A stretch of DNA of 64,000 bases, taken from assembly GCA_963169655.1 (NCBI GenBank), contig CAUJCM010000004.1:62001-126000 (forward strand), read 5' to 3'. This stretch comes from Patescibacteria group bacterium. GTDB taxonomy: Bacteria > Patescibacteriota > Gracilibacteria > UBA1369. The notes beneath the pieces were generated by a model, which worked only from the letters and a program-made list of their open reading frames with translations, was not told the origin of the DNA and did no database searches. How positions within the stretch are numbered: position 1 is the first letter of the stretch; each line of letters starts with the position of its first letter. The position numbers were made by a program, and so were the translations under genes. Of this stretch, positions 45,412-52,907 are shown piece by piece.

Positions 45412-46317
45412 ATGAAGCTATATCTTTTGTCAATTATTATTGGAATCAATACACTCTTGGGTATCACGTATAATGAAGTGCTTTCCCAAAATGAATTAGA
45501 AAGCAATTCCCTTAATACTCATTTGTTTACCAGCTCTTCTATCAATGATAAAATAATAAATTCTGATAACTTATATGCTAGTCCTTTAGAGACTTCTTCT
45601 TCAGCCAAAGAGGATTTTGTACAAGAAATTAAGAACTTGGGAATAATTTTGAAGCCTGGTAATTCATATACTGATGACAGCTATAATACTGTTGAAGAAT
45701 TAAATGCTTGTGCGGAGCTTGTATTTCAAACATTAAATAAAGTTTCAGTTGATATTACAAATAATCTAAAGATTTTAACATTGTATTTTAATAATTATGG
45801 TCGACGAGGATTAGGTGGTGGTAATACTGTGATATTAAGATGCAAAAATGTTTCTGATATGGAATTAATTGGTGTTTTTATACATGAATTAGGTCATATT
45901 AAAGATACTGGAGTTTTTAAAGGTGATTTTTTGGCAGGGAATAGTGAATTTAAAGATGGTTCTCAAATAATTTTTAATAATGATTTAAGCCTGGATTTTT
46001 ATAGAATATCTTTTATTGATGAGCTTACATTGAAACAAGGTTCTTCATATATGGATTTTGTGACTGAATATGCGATGACAGATCCTTTTGAAGATTTTGC
46101 AGAAACATTTAACTTTTATATGTTACATGGCAATGAGTTTAGATCTTTAATTGCATCAAGTAAAAAACTCAAACAAAAATATGATTATATGAAAATTAAT
46201 GTCTTCAATGGACAAGAATTTTACTTTGATAAAGGCTTTAGTTTTACATCTATTGATAAAAGAGAATATGACTCCACTCTATTAAGTTATAATCTCAAAG
46301 ATTTCCTTGATTTTTAA
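45412..46317 (+). CDS. Secreted HExxH zinc metallopeptidase (M34/PPEP-like)
   Basis: 301 residues. A signal peptide of about 25 residues precedes a Ser/Asn-rich stretch. The catalytic helix is FIHELGHIKD (H158, E159, H162). A second helix about 65 residues later reads DPFEDFAETFNFYML, with a candidate third zinc ligand at E227 or E231. HELGH combined with a downstream YA...EDFAE resembles the gluzincins related to anthrax lethal factor and the PPEP-1 Pro-Pro endopeptidases (M34). That assignment is by motif only. It has its own promoter. Substrates could be its own surface proteins or a partner cell's. Confidence 0.8.
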   Translation: MKLYLLSIIIGINTLLGITYNEVLSQNELESNSLNTHLFTSSSINDKIINSDNLYASPLETSSSAKEDFVQEIKNLGIILKPGNSYTDDSYNTVEELNACAELVFQTLNKVSVDITNNLKILTLYFNNYGRRGLGGGNTVILRCKNVSDMELIGVFIHELGHIKDTGVFKGDFLAGNSEFKDGSQIIFNNDLSLDFYRISFIDELTLKQGSSYMDFVTEYAMTDPFEDFAETFNFYMLHGNEFRSLIASSKKLKQKYDYMKINVFNGQEFYFDKGFSFTSIDKREYDSTLLSYNLKDFLDF

Positions 46318-46390
46318 AATATTAATACTATACTAAAAGTAGTTCATCAGGAATTCTGGTTAATGTTGTATAAGTTAATTATATTTTTTT

Positions 46391-46475
46391 AGGATAATGA
46401 GGCTATTCTAGGGCGTTGTTACTCCTAAATGTCATGAAGGTCTCTTGCAAGTCAAGAGGCCTATTGATTTTTATT
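46391..46475 (+). ncRNA. Structured transcript end: possible small RNA, or terminator of the protease gene
   Basis: A 10-bp hairpin (AGGTCTCTTG-caagt-CAAGAGGCCT, 46438-46462) followed by ATTGATTTTTATT is a good terminator. About 45 bases of GC-richer sequence before it (TAGGGCGTTGTTACTCCTA and neighbours) can also pair. It may simply be the long 3' end of the 45412 transcript. Confidence 0.4.
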
Positions 46476-46526
46476 AACCAATTTGTATCACTTTAAATTA
46501 AACTAATTATTAATTAATCATAAAAC

Positions 46527-46556
46527 TTGATTTGCATAGTAAATTTACTGTGATAA
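46527..46556 (+). promoter_or_regulatory. Probable promoter of tRNA-His
   Basis: TTGATT (46527-46532) and TGATAA (46551-46556) are 18 bases apart, about 20 bases before the tRNA. Confidence 0.45.
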
Positions 46557-46577
46557 AATCAGCGCGCTATATTAAAT

Positions 46578-46655
46578 GGTGGCCATAGCTCAGTTGGTTA
46601 GAGCGTCGGATTGTGGCTCCGAAGGTCGTGGGTTCGACCCCCATTGGCCACCCCA
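46578..46655 (+). tRNA. tRNA-His (anticodon GTG)
   Basis: The acceptor GTGGCCA pairs with TGGCCAC. The extra 5' G (46578) faces C73, the histidine identity feature. The D arm is GCTC/GAGC. The anticodon stem TCGGA/TCCGA holds loop TTGTGGC (GTG). The T arm is GTGGG-TTCGACC-CCCAT. CCA is encoded (46653-46655). Confidence 0.97.
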
Positions 46656-46843
46656 TTTAAAAGTTTTTTTATTGTTGATAAAAATTTATTATTTTAGAAG
46701 TTAAAGTAAGTTTGCTATATGCTATTTGAAGACTTAGGTAATATTTTATGTTAGTTGTATATGGAATCTTAATGAATTTTAAAATTAGGATGACTAAATA
46801 AATAGCCATCCTAATTTCTTTATTATAATTTTTTGAGATACTT

Positions 46844-47122
46844 TTAAGCTGGAACTACATTTACTAGTTTATCTTTATGCACTTGCCCATCGTATTTCTT
46901 TAATTTCTTTTCGGTAAACTGTACCCTTCCATCAACTAAAGCAAATATTGAATGATCTTTTCCAATTGAAGTATTTTCACCAGGGAAAAATTTAGTACCT
47001 CTTTGTCTAACTATAATATTACCAGCTCTAACTACTTCTCCGCCAAATTTTTTAATGCCAAGTCTTTTTGCTATGGAATCACGTCCATTACGAGTTGAAC
47101 CAGCAGCCTTCTTATGTGCCAT
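46844..47122 (-). CDS. rpmA: 50S ribosomal protein L27
   Basis: 92 residues with the family N-terminus [16 protein letters not shown], then [21 protein letters not shown] and [16 protein letters not shown]. It sits near the peptidyl-transferase centre. No rplU lies next to it, although the two are usually paired. The start is directly after Met with no cleavable N-terminal extension. It is divergent from the M23 gene at 47290. Confidence 0.97.
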   Translation of the reverse strand: MAHKKAAGSTRNGRDSIAKRLGIKKFGGEVVRAGNIIVRQRGTKFFPGENTSIGKDHSIFALVDGRVQFTEKKLKKYDGQVHKDKLVNVVPA

Positions 47123-47252
47123 ATTTAATTTCTTTAAAAAATACTATTTGCTTGCCAATTTTAAACCAATAATCTTTTTTAAGCAAGATGCAATTTTTTA
47201 ATAAATTATCAAGATGTTTTTCCTGTTTTATACCTTATTGAGGCCATTTACA

Positions 47253-47281
47253 TTGAATAAATGAGTGTTTTTGGATATAAT
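47253..47281 (+). promoter_or_regulatory. Promoter giving a leaderless or near-leaderless mRNA
   Basis: TTGAAT (47253-47258) and TATAAT (47276-47281), 17 bases apart. The ATG at 47290 is only 9 bases beyond the -10 box, so the transcript would begin about at the start codon. Confidence 0.65.
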
Positions 47282-47289
47282 AACTTGAT

Positions 47290-48861
47290 ATGATAAAAAT
47301 TCATAAAAATAAAAATTCAATATTTAAAAAAATTACAACAATTTTTTGTTTATTATTGTTGTTTTTAATCCCTTTGAAACAAAATTTTTCTTGGGCCCAA
47401 GAAAATGATGAAGTAGTAGCAGATGTTTTGAATGATCAATACTTTATTAATTATCAAAAGACTAATTCTTTTTTGAATGCTTTAAAAAGTGAGATCAGTT
47501 TAAATGAAGATGTTTTACTCTCTGTTAATAGGCAAATTTCGGAAACAGAAGACTCACTAAATAAGACCAAAATTAAAATTAATTCTTTGGAAGGACAAAT
47601 ATTGAATTTAGATAATCAAATTAATGATACTCTAAAAATAATTAACAATGTTACCTTACAAATAGATCAAAAACAAAATGAAATAGATGAATTAAGTTAT
47701 ATGATCAAACAACAAGGATTGGCTATTTCAGATCAAAAAAATATGTTTCTTGACTATTTAAAAGTCATCTATTTCGACCAAGTTGATATAGGTGAAAATT
47801 TGGATGAAGGTAATAGTTTTGATTCTTTAAGGTTATTATTTGATGAACAAGATACAGCAGATAAATTAAGGGGATTAAGATATAATGAGGCTTTAGAGAA
47901 ACAAGGAAGAGAAATTTATGAAAAAATTAGCTTATTAATTGACGAGCAAAAGTTAAATCAAAAGAAGCTTGAAATTAAAAAGCAGACTTTAATTATACTT
48001 TATAAAAATTTAGCTGATCAAAAAACTGAACTAGAATTAATGAAAGAAGCAAAAAATAAATTGTTAGAAGAGACAAAAGGCCAGGAAACTATTTTTCAAC
48101 AATTATTAGATCAATCACTTCGAAATCAAGAGGAGATTTTACAACAAATAAATACTTTGAGGGATAATTTGGTTTATGTTCAAGACAGAATGAATAAATT
48201 AGGAGATCAATTTAATCCTAATGACTATGCTAATTTATTAAATGTTGAATCTGGTTCTTACTTATTACAGTTCTTAATTGGAAATGGAAGTGCTGAATTT
48301 GCTCCTATTTGGCCCGTAAACCCAGATAGAGGGGTAAGTGCTTATTTCAAAGAATCATCTTATTATGATGTATTCCGCATGCAACATAATGCGGTTGATA
48401 TAAGGGCATATCAAAGTACTCCTGTAAAAGCGGTTGCTGATGGTATTGTTTACAAAGCAAAAGATAATGGATATGGATATAGTTATATTTTAATTGCTCA
48501 TGCTAATGGATTTATGACTTTATACGGACATATTTCTGAAATATTAGTAAGAGAGGGACAAAATATAAATGCAGGAGATATTATTGGTTTAAGTGGTGGT
48601 ATGCCTGGATCAAAAGGTGCAGGTCCTTATACAACCGGCCCACATTTACACTTTGAAGTACTTAAAAATGGACAAAATGTAGACCCTTTAAATTATTTAA
48701 ATTTAGCTTATTTAAGGTTAGATAGCTTACCTGAAAGATATTTAAGCAAGGCCGTTGGAGATAAAACTAAAATTAGAAGAATGCCTGTAAAAGTTAAAAA
48801 TCACAATAATATAACATCAGATTTAATTACTGATTTAAGTATTGATTTAGAGAATAATTAA
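47290..48861 (+). CDS. EnvC-like M23 peptidase with N-terminal coiled coil
   Basis: 523 residues. The signal peptide covers about 1-37 (cut after SWAQ). A long coiled coil (about 50-290) precedes a LytM/M23 domain (about 335-470) with the zinc and catalytic residues kept: QHNAVD (H about 366, D about 370) and PHLHFE (about 450-454). A basic C-terminal tail follows. Coiled coil plus LytM is the plan of EnvC and other division-linked hydrolases or activators. With the active residues present, it is probably a peptidoglycan endopeptidase in its own right. The stop overlaps the convergent 48858 gene by 4 bases. Confidence 0.9.
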   Translation: MIKIHKNKNSIFKKITTIFCLLLLFLIPLKQNFSWAQENDEVVADVLNDQYFINYQKTNSFLNALKSEISLNEDVLLSVNRQISETEDSLNKTKIKINSLEGQILNLDNQINDTLKIINNVTLQIDQKQNEIDELSYMIKQQGLAISDQKNMFLDYLKVIYFDQVDIGENLDEGNSFDSLRLLFDEQDTADKLRGLRYNEALEKQGREIYEKISLLIDEQKLNQKKLEIKKQTLIILYKNLADQKTELELMKEAKNKLLEETKGQETIFQQLLDQSLRNQEEILQQINTLRDNLVYVQDRMNKLGDQFNPNDYANLLNVESGSYLLQFLIGNGSAEFAPIWPVNPDRGVSAYFKESSYYDVFRMQHNAVDIRAYQSTPVKAVADGIVYKAKDNGYGYSYILIAHANGFMTLYGHISEILVREGQNINAGDIIGLSGGMPGSKGAGPYTTGPHLHFEVLKNGQNVDPLNYLNLAYLRLDSLPERYLSKAVGDKTKIRRMPVKVKNHNNITSDLITDLSIDLENN

Positions 48862-49430
48862 TTTTTAGAATTAGATTTATATTTAACTCCAATATAAATA
48901 GAAAAAGCTAAACTAAATTGTACTAACAAAGCTACAAGTGCAGTTAGATTTTTCATCCATTCAGGATAACCTGTTAATGTAAAATCTAAAAAAGTTGGAT
49001 AAAAATAATGTATATAATCTGCAGAGAGAAGATAAATTATACCAGGCAATATAGTTTTAAAACTATTTATTTTAAGATGTTTTATCAAAACCAAGGATTG
49101 GACTCCATAAACTGCGACCCAAAACATAGACCCTAGATCATGAAAATTGATACCAGCCCATGACATTAATAAAGGGAAATAAAATTGAGCTAATATTCCA
49201 TAAGAAGATACTCCTAAAATTATCCAAAATGTAAAGAAATCAGGTATTTTTTTATTGTAAAATTTTAATAAATACCAAATAAATAGCAATAAAGGATACA
49301 ATGAACATATTGCTGTTAAAGGAACCAAATACCAAGGAATTTGAGATAACCAATTAAAATCCGCAATAATTCCAAATACAAACCAGATAAAATTCAAGTA
49401 AATTAGGAATTTTAATTTTGTTTTAGACAT
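48858..49430 (-). CDS. Six- or seven-TM protein, DUF1405 (YpjA)-like
   Basis: 190 residues from the ATG at 49430; an in-frame TTG at 49463 is less likely. Six or seven hydrophobic helices cover most of the length, with IADFNWLSQIPWYL after helix 1 and a YGILAQFYFP segment. The size and helix pattern resemble the DUF1405/YpjA family of unknown function, a visual match only. It is divergent from nth, whose ATG lies 36 bases away. Confidence 0.65.
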   Translation of the reverse strand: MSKTKLKFLIYLNFIWFVFGIIADFNWLSQIPWYLVPLTAICSLYPLLLFIWYLLKFYNKKIPDFFTFWIILGVSSYGILAQFYFPLLMSWAGINFHDLGSMFWVAVYGVQSLVLIKHLKINSFKTILPGIIYLLSADYIHYFYPTFLDFTLTGYPEWMKNLTALVALLVQFSLAFSIYIGVKYKSNSKN

Positions 49431-49465
49431 TTTAAGAGCTATTCTATTTAAAAATCTATGCAATT

Positions 49466-50182
49466 ATGGTTAAGAGATATTTAAAATACAAGGTTAAAAA
49501 GTATGATTATGAATTGGCTAGGAAAAATATATTGAACTTGATTAATGCACTTAAAGAGGCTTACCCACAAGCTCATTGTGATCTGAATTTTGTGACTCCT
49601 TTAGAGCTTCTTATTGCAACAATTTTAAGTGCCCAATGCACTGATGAAAGGGTAAATAAGGTAACAGCCACCTTATTTTCTAGATTTAAAAAAGTAGAAG
49701 ATTATGCTAATTCTGATATTTTAGAGCTTGAACAAATAATTAGATCTACGGGCTTTTATAGGAATAAGGCCAAAAATATAAAAAATAGTTGTAAAATGAT
49801 AATTGAACAATTTAGTGGAAAGGTCCCAAATAAATTAAGTGAATTAATTCAATTACCGGGTGTTGCAAGGAAAACTGCAAATGTTGTTTTATGGAATGCT
49901 TTTGGTATTAATGAAGGTATAGTTGTAGACACTCATGTTGCCAGAACTTCTTACAGACTAGGCTTAACTAAAAATTCAAATCCTGATAAAATTGAGCGGG
50001 ATTTGATGGAAATTGTTCCACGAGAAGATTGGGGAAAATTATCTCACTTGTTAATTTACTTGGGTAGAGATACCTGCAAAGCTAGAAATCCAGAGTGTGA
50101 TAGATGCAAAATTAAAGAATTTTGCCCTTGGTATAAAGATTTATATTTAAAGGAAAATAAAAAGTATGCTCAAGAAAAATAA
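49466..50182 (+). CDS. nth: Endonuclease III
   Basis: DNA glycosylase/AP lyase for oxidised pyrimidines, 238 residues with an N-terminal extension of about 20. LIATILSAQCTDERVN and the HhH motif LIQLPGVARKTANVV carry the catalytic Lys; VDTHVAR carries the catalytic Asp. The 4Fe-4S cluster is CKARNPECDRCKIKEFC (C-x6-C-x2-C-x5-C). The stop overlaps the gpmI start by 17 bases, so the pair is co-translated. Confidence 0.96.
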   Translation: MVKRYLKYKVKKYDYELARKNILNLINALKEAYPQAHCDLNFVTPLELLIATILSAQCTDERVNKVTATLFSRFKKVEDYANSDILELEQIIRSTGFYRNKAKNIKNSCKMIIEQFSGKVPNKLSELIQLPGVARKTANVVLWNAFGINEGIVVDTHVARTSYRLGLTKNSNPDKIERDLMEIVPREDWGKLSHLLIYLGRDTCKARNPECDRCKIKEFCPWYKDLYLKENKKYAQEK

Positions 50183-51800
50183 AAATATAGTTATAAAAAA
50201 GCCAGTTGTACTTTTGGTTTTAGATGGCGTGGGATATTCTAAAAATAGAGTAGGAAATGCTGTAAACGCCAAATCTATGCCTAAATATCATTTATTAATG
50301 AATAAATATTTAAATACGAGGATTTTAGCTCACGGTAAAGCCGTTGGACTTCCAAGTGATCAAGATATGGGAAATTCTGAAGTTGGCCATAATGCCATGG
50401 GAGCAGGTAGAATTTTTCCGCAAGGAGCAAAGCTAATTAACGAAGCAATTAAAAGCGGTACTATTTGGAAAGGTAAAATATGGCAGGAAATCGTAAAAAG
50501 GATGAAGAAAAAGGCAACTTTGCATTTTATTGGACTTTTGTCTGATGGAAATATTCATTCTCATATTGATCATTTATTTGCTTTAATAGAAAGAGCTAAA
50601 AAAGATGGTATGCAAAATGTTAGAATACATATTCTTTTGGATGGGAGAGATGTAGCTGAAACTTCTGCTTTAAAATATATTGATCAATTGGAGCAGTTTT
50701 TGAAGAAAGTAAATGATAATTATTTTGATGCGAAGATTGCCTCTGGAGGTGGTAGAATGGAAATTACTATGGACAGGTATGAAGCCAATTGGAAAATGGT
50801 AGAAAAAGGTTGGAGAATTCATAAAGAAGGAATTGGTAGATACTTTGAAAATGCTAGTGAAGCAGTGAAGGCTTATAGGAAGGAGCAAAAAGGAATTATT
50901 GATCAATATTTACCTGGCTTTGTGATTGCAAAAGATTCAAAGCCAATTGGAAAAATAAATGATGGAGATGCGGTAATCTTATTTAATTTTAGAGGAGATA
51001 GGGCTATTGAAATAAGTAGAGCTTTTACTGAAAGCAATTTTAAATATTTTAAGAGAGGTAAGTTTAAAGATATTTATTTTGCAGGTATGACTGAATATGA
51101 TGGAGATTTAAAAATTCCTCAAAATTACCTAGTCTCGCCTCCTCCAATTGAAAATACTATTGGAAAGTATTTAGCTGATTTACAAATTAAACAGTTTTCC
51201 ATTGCTGAAACTCAAAAATTTGGACATATTACTTATTTTTGGAATGGAAATAGATCTGATAAATTTGACGACAAATTAGAAGATTATCAAGAAATCCCAA
51301 GTGATAAACAAAATTTCGATAAAAAGCCTGAAATGAAGTCCTTGGAAATAGCTAATTATTTAATAAAGGCTATCAAATCAGGAAAATATGATTTTTTAAA
51401 AGCTAATTTTGCAAATGGAGATATGATTGGGCATACAGGTGACTTTAAAGCTACAGTAAAAGCAATGAAATATGTAGATAGACAAATAGCAAGAATCGCT
51501 AATGAAGTTTTAGATGTGAATGGGGTTTTGATAATTACTGCAGATCATGGAAATGCTGAAGATATGTTTATGAGAGATAAAAATGATAAATTGATAAAAA
51601 AGGCTGGAAAATATTTATCAAAAACTTCACATAGTAAGAATTTAGTTAATTTTACTATTATTGGAAAAAAAATAGAGAATTATTGGAGGATAAATGAGAA
51701 TAAAAATAATGGATTGGCTAATGTAGCTACAACTATTTTAAATTTATTGGGATATCAAAAACCAGATAAGTATGCGAATAGTTTAATTATAAGAAAGTAG
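50166..51800 (+). CDS. gpmI: 2,3-bisphosphoglycerate-independent phosphoglycerate mutase
   Basis: Glycolytic enzyme interconverting 3- and 2-phosphoglycerate, 544 residues. The alkaline-phosphatase-type metal centre begins VLLVLDGVGYSK. The phosphorylated Ser is in GNSEVGHNAMGAGR and LLDGRDVAE follows. NFRGDRAIEISRAF, NFANGDMIGHTG and TADHGNAEDM supply the remaining ligands. It overlaps nth by 17 bases. A perfect 11-bp hairpin follows. Confidence 0.96.
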   Translation: MLKKNKNIVIKKPVVLLVLDGVGYSKNRVGNAVNAKSMPKYHLLMNKYLNTRILAHGKAVGLPSDQDMGNSEVGHNAMGAGRIFPQGAKLINEAIKSGTIWKGKIWQEIVKRMKKKATLHFIGLLSDGNIHSHIDHLFALIERAKKDGMQNVRIHILLDGRDVAETSALKYIDQLEQFLKKVNDNYFDAKIASGGGRMEITMDRYEANWKMVEKGWRIHKEGIGRYFENASEAVKAYRKEQKGIIDQYLPGFVIAKDSKPIGKINDGDAVILFNFRGDRAIEISRAFTESNFKYFKRGKFKDIYFAGMTEYDGDLKIPQNYLVSPPPIENTIGKYLADLQIKQFSIAETQKFGHITYFWNGNRSDKFDDKLEDYQEIPSDKQNFDKKPEMKSLEIANYLIKAIKSGKYDFLKANFANGDMIGHTGDFKATVKAMKYVDRQIARIANEVLDVNGVLIITADHGNAEDMFMRDKNDKLIKKAGKYLSKTSHSKNLVNFTIIGKKIENYWRINENKNNGLANVATTILNLLGYQKPDKYANSLIIRK

Positions 51801-51810
51801 ATTTTAGAGA

Positions 51811-51845
51811 AGCCCATCACTAACTGTTAAAGTGAGTGATGGGCT
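51811..51845. terminator. Bidirectional hairpin terminator
   Basis: AGCCCATCACT / AGTGATGGGCT, a perfect 11-bp stem between gpmI (plus) and the small GC-richer ORF (minus). T-runs are short on both sides. Confidence 0.7.
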
Positions 51846-51863
51846 TAGGTGGTTGGTTAGTTG

Positions 51864-52106
51864 TTACTCTTCGCCATTACTCCCATAGAAGTAATGATTG
51901 ACCTTGAACATTGGCCTTTCTGGCTGTAAGTTCATTGGCTTCTTCTTGCGTGGCCTGGACCCATTCCTTTTAGGTCCTTGACGTGTGGACGCTTTCTTCT
52001 TACTAATGCACCTCCTTTCCATTAAAATCTCAGTGTGAGCACTGGTGCGAGACTCACGCGAGTATCCTTGTGACAATGGAGTATAGCACTTATTCCAACC
52101 TTGCAT
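51864..52106 (-). CDS. Small basic GC-richer ORF of unknown function
   Basis: 80 residues from the ATG at 52106, preceded by GGGAGGAAT; the frame is open from 52127. The C-terminal half is very basic (KKKASTRQGPKRNGSRPRKK), then MNLQPERPMFKVNHYFYG. No family recognised. Composition is clearly GC-richer than the flanks. A second AAAGGAGG sits inside the frame near 52010-52017, followed by no good start codon. It ends at a strong hairpin, like the island genes at 27-31 kb. It could be a real small protein, a leader or a non-coding remnant. Confidence 0.45.
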   Translation of the reverse strand: MQGWNKCYTPLSQGYSRESRTSAHTEILMERRCISKKKASTRQGPKRNGSRPRKKKPMNLQPERPMFKVNHYFYGSNGEE

Positions 52107-52266
52107 ATTCCTCCCTTGGAAGAACATCTCAGAAAATTATTTCCACTATTAGAGATAATTTATTCTGATTACTGGTAGTTTACTCTTACTTTTCAAAATC
52201 GTAAAGTGTTTTGTAATTTATACTTTAGTATTATAAAATATTTATTTTCTTCCCAGTCTAATTACT

Positions 52267-52313
52267 TTAAAAAAGAAGACAATCGCTTGTCCTCTCTTTT
52301 CTGGCAGGGGATG
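52267..52313 (-). repeat. Direct repeat copy 1: tRNA-Gln 3' end plus terminator
   Basis: Matches 52472-52518 in 46 of 47 positions (G/T difference at 52285/52490). Read on the minus strand it comprises 8 bases of the tRNA acceptor 3' strand, the discriminator, CCA and the complete terminator. Confidence 0.9.
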
Positions 52314-52436
52314 TCGGGAGGTTTGGCTAATTCTTAGCCAAACAAGTCTCCTTCGTTCGCAAATTTTAGAACTCCGTTCTCAATTTGCTCTCTCCAGTCG
52401 ACTAACGAACCAGTGGGGTTCTCATCTCCTCATCCC
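52308..52436 (-). other. Strongly foldable spacer between the two tRNA-tail repeats
   Basis: GGGATG (52308-52313) pairs with CATCCC (52431-52436) and GGAG with CTCC just inside. Inside lie a 10-bp hairpin GTTTGGCTAA-ttc-TTAGCCAAAC and a nested GCAAATT..GAAC-tcc-GTTC..AATTTGC. TTCGTT/AACGAA can pair around the latter. The whole reads as a multi-branched RNA or cruciform whose last bases (minus strand) are the tRNA-like CATCCCCTGCCA, followed by a terminator. Confidence 0.55.
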
Positions 52437-52471
52437 AACACCCCCAATTACATTATAATCACTCTTAATTA

Positions 52472-52506
52472 TTAAAAAAGAAGACAATCTCTTGTCCTCT
52501 CTTTTC
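52472..52506 (-). terminator. Terminator of tRNA-Gln
   Basis: On the minus strand GAGGACAA-gaga-TTGTCTTC followed by TTTTTTAA, starting 7 bases after CCA. It is part of direct repeat copy 2 (52472-52518). Confidence 0.8.
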
Positions 52507-52581
52507 TGGCAGGGGATGAGGGATTCGAACCCCCGAATGTCGCCTCCAAAGGGCGATGCCTTACCACTTGGCCAATCCCCT
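52507..52581 (-). tRNA. tRNA-Gln (anticodon TTG)
   Basis: On the minus strand acceptor AGGGGAT/ATCCCCT, D arm GCC...GGC, anticodon stem TCGCC/GGCGA with loop CTTTGGA (TTG), T arm GGGGG-TTCGAAT-CCC, discriminator G and encoded CCA (52507-52509). The 3' end is duplicated at 52302-52313. Confidence 0.95.
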
Positions 52582-52639
52582 ATTTCAAAAAATTTTTGCA
52601 AAATTAATTTAACAAATAACTTCTTAAAGTCAATAAACT

Positions 52640-52903
52640 TTATTGATTATCTGTTGTGACACCTGAATTAACCAATTCAGCATTATCACTACCATTAATG
52701 TTATCTGTGACTACATCCGTTTTATTATTACTCTTTAAATCGTCAATACTAGAATTTATAGAATTTGTACTATTTACCAAATTTGTCTGGAGATCTGAAA
52801 TAAAATTACTTGTAAATAACGGTATTAAAACTTGAAACATCATAATAACTAATACTGTAATAGCAAAAATTTTAGCTATTTTATCTCTCTTCTTATTATT
52901 CAT
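52640..52903 (-). CDS. Small single-TM protein of the PKD/pilin cluster
   Basis: 87 residues. A basic N-terminus is followed by one membrane helix (about 12-32, IFAITVLVIMMFQVLIPLF). The external tail is Asn/Ser/Asp-rich. Not recognised. It ends the minus-strand run of surface genes, 4 bases after the 833-residue PKD gene, so it is probably part of the same apparatus. Confidence 0.7.
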   Translation of the reverse strand: MNNKKRDKIAKIFAITVLVIMMFQVLIPLFTSNFISDLQTNLVNSTNSINSSIDDLKSNNKTDVVTDNINGSDNAELVNSGVTTDNQ

Positions 52904-52907
52904 AAAT

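Noticed and set aside
51800-52130. tmRNA or RNase P RNA near tRNA-Gln
   Set aside because: I could not find the tRNA-like 5' end, the tag-peptide pattern or the conserved P4 helix.
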